The position numbers were made by a program, and so were the translations under genes. This document shows positions 31,863 through 40,648 of a DNA stretch of 64,000 nt, one piece after another. How positions within the stretch are numbered: the stretch's first letter is position 1; every line of letters starts with the position of its first letter. The stretch is from Nitzschia sp. pyKryTriq1 (Eukaryota > Bacillariophyta > Bacillariophyceae > Bacillariales > Bacillariaceae), in NCBI GenBank assembly GCA_956465555.1, contig OY101120.1, positions 1,978,001 through 2,042,000 of the forward strand. Reading direction: 5' to 3'. A model generated the notes under the pieces. It was given only the letters and a program-made list of their open reading frames with translations, made no database searches and had not been told where the DNA came from.

Positions 31863-33851
31863 ATGGATATTGTCTGGTTAAAGCGTGACGTTCGATTGCA
31901 TGATCACGGGCCCCTTGCAGAAGTTGCACGGTCGAAGAATCCTTTCGTTATCCTCTACCTCTATGAACCTGATCAACTGGAGGAACCAACGGTTCATGGA
32001 TCACATGTGAGGTTCATTCACGAAGGTTTGATTGATTTTGATCTACGATTGTCGTCGATCAATGATGATGGTGGAAAAGCGACTGCTGGCAGCTGCTTTC
32101 AATGCCTGACAGTGTGTCACGCCACCATGATATCGACGCTCGAGATCATCCACGAGAAATACCATCGTATCGGACGTCTTTTGGCACATCAAGAGACGGG
32201 TCATTGGAAATCATTCATGAGAGACAACGATGTTCGAAAATGGTGTCGAGAAAAGAAGATCCCGGTCGTCGAATTCAATCAAACGGGTGTCACCAGATGC
32301 TTGAAAAATCGCGACGATTACTTGAAGAAATTCAAAGAGTTTATGGCCAAACCGCGACATGCTACACCCAAAGCCGAGGATTTACGGAGCCGACTCTTAG
32401 TACTGCCGAAATTACCCGGGTACATGCCTCACTTTGACATCGACTTGGAGGTGTTCACGGAGATTCCAGAGGAACAACGAATGGATCGGCCTCAGCGGCA
32501 GCAACGAGGCGGCGAAACAAAGGCCTTGGCTACTCTGAATTCGTTTCTTCAAGAGAGGGGCTCAGGATTTGCTCAGGGAATATCGTCGCCGAACTCTTCT
32601 TGGACTTCATGCAGTCGGCTGTCACCTTATTTAACTTGGGGGCATGTTTCCCTCCGGCACGTCAGTCACGGTCTGCATAGCCGTCAGGAGCAGCTTCGAA
32701 AAATGAAGCAAGAAGGACGGAATATAGGAACATGGCTGCGATCCCTTCAAGCCTTTTCTTCTCGCCTGCATTGGCGTTCACATTTCATTCAAAAACTAGA
32801 GTCCGAACCAAAACTGGAAAAAATGGATTTGTGTCCGGCCTATCAACACCTACGGCGACAGGAGGGGGACTGGAACGAGAGTTTTTACAATGCATGGGCC
32901 ACAGGGAATACTGGATTTCCGTTTGTGGATGCATGTATGAGATGCCTTTTGGAGCACGGCTGGCTGAACTTTCGAATGCGAGCTATGTTGATTTCGTTTG
33001 CTACATACAACTTGTGGCTCGACTGGAAGCGCATAGCGCCTCATATGGCGCGTGTTTTCTTGGATTACGAACCTGGAATTCACTACCCACAACTACAGAT
33101 GCAATCAGGGACTACAGGGATAAATGCCATGCGGGTCTACAGTGTCACAAAGCAAGGGAAGGACCAAGATCCAGAAGGTCGTTTCGTTCGGAAGTTTGTT
33201 AAGGAGCTGGCCAGAGTTCCGAACCAATTCATTCACGAGCCATGGAAAATGCCTGTATCTGTGCAAGAAGAATGCCAGACTTTTATTGGGGCAAGTCCAA
33301 CAAATCTCGATTCCCACCGGTGGATGGCATATCCTTCTCGCATTGTTGATGAACAAGAAAGCGCAAAGACTGCCAAAGCAAAAGTTGCTGCCGTTCGAAA
33401 GAAGGATGAAACTAAGGCATTGGCGAAGAAAGTGTATCAAAACCACGGTAGCCGTAACCAACGGAGAGACGAGATGAACGGAAAAAAGCCAAAAGCATTA
33501 TCTTCAGTGGTAGAGAAGGAAAATCCGAATTCCCAACAGAAGCTAACTGCCTTGTTTGCTCGAAAGTCAAACACAGATGAATGTAAAAATGCCCATTGCG
33601 GCTCCAAGAGACAAGCTCCAAACACAAGTAAAGGGGACATTTCATTGACCACAATCGGAGTCGGGCCGGACTCCATGAGCAACAAACGGTCTTCCCTCAC
33701 TAGCTTTTTTCCAGAGGAAAGGAAGACGAAGCGAGCATCATTTTTCACAGCTCCCGCACCAACCAGCTGGAACTGCAAAGCATGCACATACCTAAACGAT
33801 AAGCCTTTGGGCTTGCTATGCAGCATGTGTGGAACTACCCGGCATGTTTGA
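31863..33851 (+). CDS. Cryptochrome/photolyase family protein with PIP-box-like and zinc-finger tail
   Basis: A 662-aa intronless protein; the ATG at 31863 gives MDIVWLKRDVRLHDHGPLAE, the classic photolyase start. The FAD-binding half is well kept: LSPYLTWGHVSLRHV, TGFPFVDACMRCLLEHGWLN, FRMRAMLISFATYNLWLDW, DYEPGIHYPQLQMQSGTTGI and NQFIHEPWKMP. These match a bacterial-type photolyase/cryptochrome group rather than plant cryptochromes. The tail from about residue 500 is basic and disordered, and contains SQQKLTALFARK (557-568) and KRSSLTSFFPEERKTKR (608-624), both like PCNA-interacting peptides. It ends in a C2-C2 finger, SWNCKACTYLN with C653-x2-C656 (635-656), of the RanBP2/NZF type. Light-driven pyrimidine dimer repair is likely, but a signalling role cannot be excluded. 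Confidence 0.92.
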   Translation: MDIVWLKRDVRLHDHGPLAEVARSKNPFVILYLYEPDQLEEPTVHGSHVRFIHEGLIDFDLRLSSINDDGGKATAGSCFQCLTVCHATMISTLEIIHEKYHRIGRLLAHQETGHWKSFMRDNDVRKWCREKKIPVVEFNQTGVTRCLKNRDDYLKKFKEFMAKPRHATPKAEDLRSRLLVLPKLPGYMPHFDIDLEVFTEIPEEQRMDRPQRQQRGGETKALATLNSFLQERGSGFAQGISSPNSSWTSCSRLSPYLTWGHVSLRHVSHGLHSRQEQLRKMKQEGRNIGTWLRSLQAFSSRLHWRSHFIQKLESEPKLEKMDLCPAYQHLRRQEGDWNESFYNAWATGNTGFPFVDACMRCLLEHGWLNFRMRAMLISFATYNLWLDWKRIAPHMARVFLDYEPGIHYPQLQMQSGTTGINAMRVYSVTKQGKDQDPEGRFVRKFVKELARVPNQFIHEPWKMPVSVQEECQTFIGASPTNLDSHRWMAYPSRIVDEQESAKTAKAKVAAVRKKDETKALAKKVYQNHGSRNQRRDEMNGKKPKALSSVVEKENPNSQQKLTALFARKSNTDECKNAHCGSKRQAPNTSKGDISLTTIGVGPDSMSNKRSSLTSFFPEERKTKRASFFTAPAPTSWNCKACTYLNDKPLGLLCSMCGTTRHV

Positions 33852-34275
33852 CATCTCGATCGACGTCTGTTATGAACTGCAATGTGCTGTCTAAAATTCC
33901 ATGCACGCCTAGACATACTATGTATCTATTGCTGAAGCTTCTGTGCAGTCCGAATCTAGGAAATTATTCGAGCAGTCTCCCTGGTTGTGAATTCACCTTT
34001 AAATTGGGGTCAATGTAAGCGGTGGTGATTTCCTTGGTACAGACAGTTCAAGAAGTCATGGGTCATGAGAGGTCAAACACTCTTCCATTGTCGGCCAGCC
34101 CTCGTAATTTGCATATTGTGATGGTGTGTCGCCCCAGTGCGAGGGCGTGAAATCGATCCAGCGTTGCCCTACGATTCATTGTTTGATGGCCGATTGTCTC
34201 GGACGTAAAGGCAGGCTACGTAGAAGTCAAGCTCTTGGAAGCCTTGACCCATAGACATTTTGTCTTTTTCCTTGT
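33852..34275. other. Convergent intergenic spacer
   Basis: This 424-bp stretch lies between the stops of the photolyase and the NTF2-like gene. I see nothing recognisable. Confidence 0.5.
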
Positions 34276-34989
34276 TCAAGTCGCTGATGACCATCGCGAC
34301 TCCTTCGGAATCGGTGTACCTTCTGTCCGATGTTCATGAATTATCTTGAGCTCGTCTCCCTGATATTCCATGATACAAGTGACGATTGCTCGATCTTGGT
34401 TCAAAATCCCTTTATAGATAAAGATCTGGTCGGTGGTGTAAAGCACAACAGCCCCTCGCCGTGACGCCATGATTGTGATAGCATCAATCGATACTAGGCT
34501 AATCGACAAACATTTAACATCCGTTGAAAACATCTTAGCCAGCCCCAAACTATCAATTGGATTGCCAGAAGGCCGAACGTGAACGTAGTTCGGGCTGAAA
34601 TACCGCTCGAAAAACAGGCACCAAGCCTCCAAACCGCTTTCTCCTGTCGATCCATAGTCCTCATAATAATCCGTCAAAAAGGCTCGTACCCCTGCCTCAG
34701 TCAAGATTCTACCAGAACTATTTGAATTCAGGGAGACGGCGTCTAGCTTGGATGCCAATTGTCTTTCGTTCATTGAGTTTTTGCTCGGGGCGCTGCGTGA
34801 TAAAGGTGACTCGATGCTGTTGGAAGGCGACCCAACTATCTCTCGGGAATTCAGCGGGTTTATCCGCCTTGTACGTGCAGTTCGTGGAGGCGACGGCGAC
34901 TGTTGATTTCCCGATGGCCCACTTGCATTATTGCTGAGTTGCGATCGTTTCCGTCGAGGCAGACTTGGGGGCTTTCTCTCGGAGGGCAT
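34276..34989 (-). CDS. NTF2-like fold protein, paralogue A
   Basis: A 237-aa intronless protein with an ATG at 34989. The N-terminus starts ERKPPSLPRRKRSQLSN, followed by a Ser/Pro-rich segment. From about residue 75 there is an alpha+beta domain beginning MNERQLASKLDAVSLN, with FLTDYYEDYG, WCLFFERYFSPNYVHVRPSG and strands SLVSIDAITIM, AVVLYTTDQIFIYKG and VTCIMEYQGDELKIIHEHRT. This strand order and the final IIHEHRT strand suit a SnoaL/DUF4440-like NTF2 fold. It is plainly homologous along its length to the gene at 36789-37517 on the other strand. Function unknown; such folds bind small ligands or dimerise. Confidence 0.82.
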   Translation of the reverse strand: MPSERKPPSLPRRKRSQLSNNASGPSGNQQSPSPPRTARTRRINPLNSREIVGSPSNSIESPLSRSAPSKNSMNERQLASKLDAVSLNSNSSGRILTEAGVRAFLTDYYEDYGSTGESGLEAWCLFFERYFSPNYVHVRPSGNPIDSLGLAKMFSTDVKCLSISLVSIDAITIMASRRGAVVLYTTDQIFIYKGILNQDRAIVTCIMEYQGDELKIIHEHRTEGTPIPKESRWSSAT

Positions 34990-36788
34990 TGTTGCATAAT
35001 TGTCCTTGCTCCTGCCACCTTGTTCATTGCCGAGGGCGCGGAAGGTCGAAGGTCAAATAAAGTCAATAGTATACGTACTCCGTATGTTTTTTAATGCAAT
35101 GAAGTAGTCGATGATGTGGAGAGTAACTGGTACTGTAGAGAGAGAGCGTGTGGTCAAAATAACTTGCCAGTTGAACGTCGGTTTTTCCGGGCGAGAGCGG
35201 TCATTTTATTCAATCATCTTCAATAACACTGTACCCGGTACAGTACCGTATTGGGTAACTGACTGTGTATTAGCTGTTAAATACCGGTCATTTTGACATT
35301 TCTCCTCCGGTCATCCTGAAGGTAACCCACACTACCAGCTAAAAATTCTACCCGTACAATAAGTACAGTACCGGTACCGGTAGTCTCTATGTACAGCAGT
35401 AGCACAATTATTAACACTTGAGACGGGGAATTTCCCCGCAAGTCTCGACTTTTAGATCGAGAAATCCGCGTTTAACCGTTTCCCACCGAGTAACTGATTC
35501 GTAACGGATTTTGACACCACTGTGCCCTGATCTGGACGAGGAATCCCAGGACACCGACGTCCCCGATGTCGTTGGTGACCAAGGACTCTGCCTTTTTGGT
35601 GAGGACGTCTGTCATGTCATTCTCTCTGGCGCCTCCAACAACAAGCTCATCTGTGGACACCCCCGGTCCGAGTGCTGGCACCTGCCTGAATTCACCTGCC
35701 GAATTCACCTGCCGAACCCACCTGCCTGAATTTGCGCAGAAAAATTCTCCAGACAAATTCTTCCTAAGAATTTGATGGGGCGTACTGCGGTAATTGGGAC
35801 CATTGCCCGGCGCCAAGTGGTAGCGAGGAAGAGGGGGGCATGATCCTTGAGACATGGACAGTCCCTAAGCAAAAGCGGTAATACATAGAGTAAAGGTGCA
35901 CCTGACAGAAGAAACTAGACATTATTTTGATACTGTACGAGTCGCATGCGCACCTGTAAAGCTTTCATCCACGTGAAGTCAGTCAAATATCAAGGCACCG
36001 TACTGTATCATTAGGACCGGTGCCTGACCACTCTTTTTCACGAAACCACTTTTTTCGCTGAACACAGTGATTTTATCGTGTCATAAATTTCGTTCACTAA
36101 ATTAATCCCTTCAAAGCCTCTTGGGTACAAGCATGGCGACTCACTCAGTGTTGACTAGAACATCGTGTATCTGCCATCATGTGTCCATGGCCGTCGGGTG
36201 GTGGTACCTATAAACCACCACTTCTTCTGTATCTTTTGTATGACCGATAACCGTACACCACCATCCATACGGTACATAAAAAATATTCACACCACAATTA
36301 TTAATACCAGTGCCGGATCAAGATAGCAATAATAAACCAAGGATAATAAACAACAATAAGGAACGGAAGCGAATTTTCTCTCTAAAATTTCTGCCGCAAG
36401 TTGGTAGTACAACGTACGGTACCAGTACACTTAGTACCAGGTACCGGTACAGTACCGGTAAAGTGTAGTGCATGCGGCACGAGATCGTCGTTCATACCCG
36501 TACCGGTAGGGTTCTGAACGCGTACGAATACTTCGTTCGTACTGACTGTACTGGTACTAGGACTGGTATACTATTGATACTGTACCGTGTCCAGTCGCAC
36601 CTTCCGAAATCCGTCATTCTCATCTTCAATCAAAGCTAGACTACCGGTACCAGGTACTGTATTGTGGTCTATGTACCTATATCTCCACTCCACTCCACTT
36701 TTCCTGTCACACCCTCCACTACTACTAGTAGCAGTGGTCTATCGTCTTTCGCATTGGCATTCATTGTTCCGAGTTATACGAAGTACAT
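34990..36788. other. Divergent intergenic region between NTF2-like paralogues
   Basis: No convincing gene is seen in 1.8 kb. It holds a CGGGGAATTTCCCCG palindrome (35424-35438), short tandem CACCTGCCGAATT units (about 35685-35730) and GTAC/ACCGGT clusters at 35230-35385 and 36410-36660. A minus-strand open frame at 35472-35855 has no recognisable family. Confidence 0.5.
36410..36660. repeat. GTAC/ACCGGT palindrome cluster
   Basis: GTACGGTACCAGTAC, CAGGTACCGGTACAGTACC and TACTGGTACTAG strings are repeated upstream of the gene at 36789. Confidence 0.7.
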
Positions 36789-37517
36789 ATGACAGAGAGA
36801 AAACCCCCCAGCGTGCCTCGACGGAAGCGATCGCAAGTCAGCAATGCAAGTGCGCAGTCAGGAGACCGAAGCAACCAAGAAGAAACTTATCATACGGAGG
36901 CGATGACTCCAAGTCCTCGTAGTTCGATAAGTCGTGGCCCGGCAACGCCGGCCAATTCCCGAAACCTGGGCGAGTCGTCACCTTGCGACAGCGCTCAGTC
37001 TTCACGCGCCTCCAACCTCAGCCACCCATTGAACGAACAGCAACTTGCATCAAAACTAGATGCGATCGCCCTGAATGCAAAAAACTGTTTGACCGAAGAA
37101 AAGGTCCGAGCCTTTTTGGAGGACTGCTTCGAGGACTATGATTCGATAGGGGACAGCGGTTTCGAGACTTGGGCTTTATTTTTTGAGCGGTATTATAGTC
37201 CGGACTACTTATTCATTCGGCCGTCTGGTAATCCGATTGATAGTGTTGGACTGGCTTTTCAGTTTTCAACAGACACAAAGGTTATGTCGAGTAAATTGGT
37301 CTCTATTGAATCCATCACAATCATGCAAACCGGGCGATCGGCTGTAGCCCTGTACACTGCAGACCAGGTTTTCGTCTACAAAGGAACCTTGAACGAAGAT
37401 CGAACAATCGTCACGTGTGTCATGGAATTCCGTGGAGACGAGATCAAGATAATTCATGAACACCGGACAAGCGGCAGGCCGATTCCAAAAGAGACAAGAT
37501 GGTCGTCAATAGAGTGA
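36789..37517 (+). CDS. NTF2-like fold protein, paralogue B
   Basis: A 242-aa intronless protein with an ATG at 36789. It starts MTERKPPSVPRRKRSQVSN and has the domain start LNEQQLASKLDAIALN. Core segments are FLEDCFEDYDSIGDSG, FFERYYSPDYLFIRPSGNPI and MEFRGDEIKIIHEHRTSG, ending IPKETRWSS. It aligns from end to end with paralogue A; the variable part is the Ser/Pro-rich stretch at about 30-75. The pair is divergently arranged with 1.8 kb between starts, which indicates an inverted duplication. Both copies look intact. Confidence 0.82.
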   Translation: MTERKPPSVPRRKRSQVSNASAQSGDRSNQEETYHTEAMTPSPRSSISRGPATPANSRNLGESSPCDSAQSSRASNLSHPLNEQQLASKLDAIALNAKNCLTEEKVRAFLEDCFEDYDSIGDSGFETWALFFERYYSPDYLFIRPSGNPIDSVGLAFQFSTDTKVMSSKLVSIESITIMQTGRSAVALYTADQVFVYKGTLNEDRTIVTCVMEFRGDEIKIIHEHRTSGRPIPKETRWSSIE

Positions 37518-37858
37518 GCATGCGACGACTCAAATACACCGGCAGGATACAATGGAGTTATCTCATAGAATGCCCGATGACACAGAAAAGTCTAAATTCG
37601 AGTAGAATGCAATTTCAGTAGCTTGCCGATGCAAGCTGCAAGCTATGGAAGATTACTCTTATTTGGAAAGAGTGCCGTAATCCCGTGGCATCGTCCAACT
37701 AGAAGGAAATCTGATGATATTTTTGGTCAAGCTCGTACGAAAGCATAACACACTAGCTAGCTCTACCGGCAGTTGAATACAAGAAAACAAAGCATAAAAA
37801 TCCCCTTGTTAACTGTCGAATTATTGTTTTTTAACAAGACCACATTTTGTATCGTAGC
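37518..37858. other. Convergent intergenic spacer
   Basis: This 341-bp stretch lies between the stops of paralogue B and the GRAM-like gene. I see nothing recognisable. Confidence 0.5.
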
Positions 37859-40648
37859 TCACACTGAAAGATGGTCTTCCGAGTAGCGAGAGTCGGACAA
37901 CCGGACTTCGCCACCCTCTTCTACGGCTCCCACATCATCCACTACTTGCGAAAATTCTGACGGTCGCTCTTCGTTCGTAAAGCTTTGAATAACCTTCAAG
38001 AACTTGTGCAAACGTGTCGGCGTTACGACTGGTCGAAAGCTGAAGACTACTTCATTTGAGCTGGTCAGCACAACATTCATTGTGTTCGGAAATGGATTCA
38101 GCAATGTAGCAGGGACGCTCTCATCCACTTTGAAGTCAATCAGTTCCAGATCGAATAAAAATGATCGATTTCCTCCTACCAATGGCATGTAACTGGTCAC
38201 AAATAGAATTTGAGATGCAGACACATAACATGTACCTGATGACGATGCTCCTTGTGACACTCGAAAGGTCAATAAAGGGACTTCGGGCTGGAGATCAGTT
38301 GGAAATCCAGGGCGTCCTTTATTGATTGCTTTTTGAGCACTTTTCAAAAAAACAGCCGCCTCGCGAGCCGCTTTCTCGCTATACACATGAGCGTCCCGAA
38401 GATTTTGAACCAATGCTCTCTGGTGTGACTGAAGCGCGGCCAATCTATCCATAATTTGAGCATTTTTGCGCCCTAATCGAGCTGCTTGCTCCTGGTCGTC
38501 CTGCCGGATGAAGGCGTCGAACACCATCTTGACTGCTGAAAGGACGTCAATTTCCCCCGTCGGTGTCTTTGCTGCCACCTGATTCAGTGCTTCCATGACG
38601 AGACTCCCCCAAGGAGGGCATGCGACTTGCGGCAGAGTGTAATCTAATGGATACTCCTGGAGAGTCTTGTTTGTCACGGGCAACTCCACAGGAGGGATAC
38701 CATAGCGGGCCAGCATGGGCGTCAGTAGAGTGATGCAAATGGCACAATTGTACTCGGCACCTTTGGCGTAGTCCTCTAGCTCCTTGGCGGATTTGAGCAA
38801 TTGATTGATCATCGATTCCCGACTTAGGCGTCGTAACTGAGAGCAATAGTGGACATCCAAGGTCGGCAGGGAAGGAAAACGACCAAATGGAAGCGTTGCA
38901 ATCGTATTGTAGGTGCAGTCTCGAGTATCCAGCTCATCCATGATACTGCTAGTCAAACTCCAGGAGACTTCCATCAACGCCCAGTCCTTTCCAGACAAGC
39001 TCGGCAATGTGAGTCGTCGAATAGTCGGCGTCGCCTTTTTGTTTTCTTCTCTCACAGAGGGACAAGATTTGAAGTTAGACTCCAAATGTGCCCCAACGAC
39101 GTTCTGCATTTGCTGCATAGTGGGAAATGCTGTGGGATCCCTCAACCCGAGCCAACTCGATTGCTGCTTCGGTTCCAGCATCTTTTTAGAGCCTTGTTGC
39201 TGGGCCGCCATGAGACGCTGGATCAAACTACACGATTGTTTAATGTGGCGATTAGCAATATTGCCGTCCTTTGGATCGTCGTCTTTCCCGGATGCTGGTT
39301 GAGTAGCAGCAGCAGCAGCTTCGGCCGCATTTTTTTGGTGGAGGGCTTGCCCTAGCTCCTGCATGGCCTCCGGGTCGTCTTGGACATGATAAAAACGCAC
39401 GAGCAATCGGCGCTCTAGTTCTTCGTTCTTTTGCGTACAAAGCTGAGTATCGACGACGTAGGCCAATGCTTTGTCGGCAATGTACACTGCCCCTCGCAAA
39501 TGACCACCTTGTCGCTTCAAGACGTGCCATGTGCAATTGTTTGGTAAAATCTCAAAGGCATGATGAATCGCGTCCATGACCGCGCCACACAAAACATCGG
39601 GGCGTATCCGGATGGCGACCGTTCTCACTGGTAGTGGCTCTTCGTGAGGCACAGGAGGAGGGGGAGGTGGGGGCGGTGGTGGAACCATCGATGGAGTGGC
39701 AGGGGTGGACGTTGTCGTCGATGGTTCACCTCTAGCAGCTGGCATTCTCAATGGGGTACCAGTATTAGACGCCATCGTCGAAGGTTCTGGTATTGGTTGG
39801 ACTTGCACCTTGGGGGCTGGCGATGCAAACATCTTTGCAGGTGTGGCTAGTGGTTCCTTGGCAGCCTGCTTCGCGGAGACTACCTGGTGATACATGATGC
39901 CACTGTAAAGCCGTTTGAGTTTCCGAAAGGGAATGGGCAGACAATAGTCTTTCACCAGATCCGAGGGAATGTTTTCCTTGTCCGCTAGATCCATGTATTG
40001 TGACATGTCACAATAGTACCAGCCTCCAGTTTTTTCCGTGTGCAGCTTCAAATAATCCGCGTGATCTTGCAAGGTGTAGGAAGGTGGCGGCTTGGTTTCT
40101 GTCGGCGGATCCGTGGCAGTGCGTGGTTGCTGCTGCTTGGTCGGAGTCACCATGATTGGATTGTAGTCCAATACTGGAATAGTAGTAGCTGGCGTGTTTT
40201 CTTCAGCAGCAGCATCTTCTTCATCCTTGGATGGCGACAACAGGGCGTTGATATCCAGCGCGAATTCCAACTCTTCCCTCAACGCTTGTTCGGACATGGC
40301 CAACTGCTGCAATTCGTCATCCATATCATCATCTTCTTCTCGCAAGGACCGTGAAGCATTCTCCGCGAGTTCCAAAGCATTGGATACGTCGTACTCCCCA
40401 TCCCCCGATGCTGCCGAAATTCCTTTGAGCATATCTTCCAGTTCGGACATTTGTGGGGCTAGAGCTTCGGCCATTCGTCGAATGTCCTCTTCACTGACTT
40501 GATCGATGTCGCCGCCATCGTCATTGTTGATGTGGTTGTTGTTGTTGTTGTTGGTGCCTGCTGCTACTAGGGGAAGAAAGTCAAATTCGTCACTGGCACT
40601 GGCGGCCAGTTGTAGGTCGTTGCTACTGCTGCTGGTCAAGTTCGGCAT
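37859..40648 (-). CDS. Large diatom protein with GRAM/PH-like C-terminal domain
   Basis: A 929-aa intronless protein; the ATG at 40648 is used. The N-terminus has poly-Asn and acidic low complexity. An ordered segment (about 230-290) includes GWYYCDMSQYMDLADKENIP and CLPIPFRKLKRLYSGIMYH. A proline run (PPPPPPPPPPVPHEEP) precedes a domain near VAIRIRPDVLCGAVMDAIHH. A later region has GKDWALMEVSWSLTSSIMDE and FGRFPSLPTLDVHYC. The last 120 residues (GTCYVSASQILFVTSYMPLV to LHKFLKVIQSF) look like a GRAM/PH-type beta domain that could bind lipid. The protein may act at membranes. I recognise it only as a diatom-type hypothetical. Confidence 0.75.
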   Translation of the reverse strand: MPNLTSSSSNDLQLAASASDEFDFLPLVAAGTNNNNNNHINNDDGGDIDQVSEEDIRRMAEALAPQMSELEDMLKGISAASGDGEYDVSNALELAENASRSLREEDDDMDDELQQLAMSEQALREELEFALDINALLSPSKDEEDAAAEENTPATTIPVLDYNPIMVTPTKQQQPRTATDPPTETKPPPSYTLQDHADYLKLHTEKTGGWYYCDMSQYMDLADKENIPSDLVKDYCLPIPFRKLKRLYSGIMYHQVVSAKQAAKEPLATPAKMFASPAPKVQVQPIPEPSTMASNTGTPLRMPAARGEPSTTTSTPATPSMVPPPPPPPPPPVPHEEPLPVRTVAIRIRPDVLCGAVMDAIHHAFEILPNNCTWHVLKRQGGHLRGAVYIADKALAYVVDTQLCTQKNEELERRLLVRFYHVQDDPEAMQELGQALHQKNAAEAAAAATQPASGKDDDPKDGNIANRHIKQSCSLIQRLMAAQQQGSKKMLEPKQQSSWLGLRDPTAFPTMQQMQNVVGAHLESNFKSCPSVREENKKATPTIRRLTLPSLSGKDWALMEVSWSLTSSIMDELDTRDCTYNTIATLPFGRFPSLPTLDVHYCSQLRRLSRESMINQLLKSAKELEDYAKGAEYNCAICITLLTPMLARYGIPPVELPVTNKTLQEYPLDYTLPQVACPPWGSLVMEALNQVAAKTPTGEIDVLSAVKMVFDAFIRQDDQEQAARLGRKNAQIMDRLAALQSHQRALVQNLRDAHVYSEKAAREAAVFLKSAQKAINKGRPGFPTDLQPEVPLLTFRVSQGASSSGTCYVSASQILFVTSYMPLVGGNRSFLFDLELIDFKVDESVPATLLNPFPNTMNVVLTSSNEVVFSFRPVVTPTRLHKFLKVIQSFTNEERPSEFSQVVDDVGAVEEGGEVRLSDSRYSEDHLSV

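Noticed and set aside
35472-35855. Minus-strand frame of 127 codons
   Set aside because: A weak likeness to the end of retroelement proteins (DVLTKKAESL) was considered, but no family motif supports it and the plus strand shows short tandem repeats.
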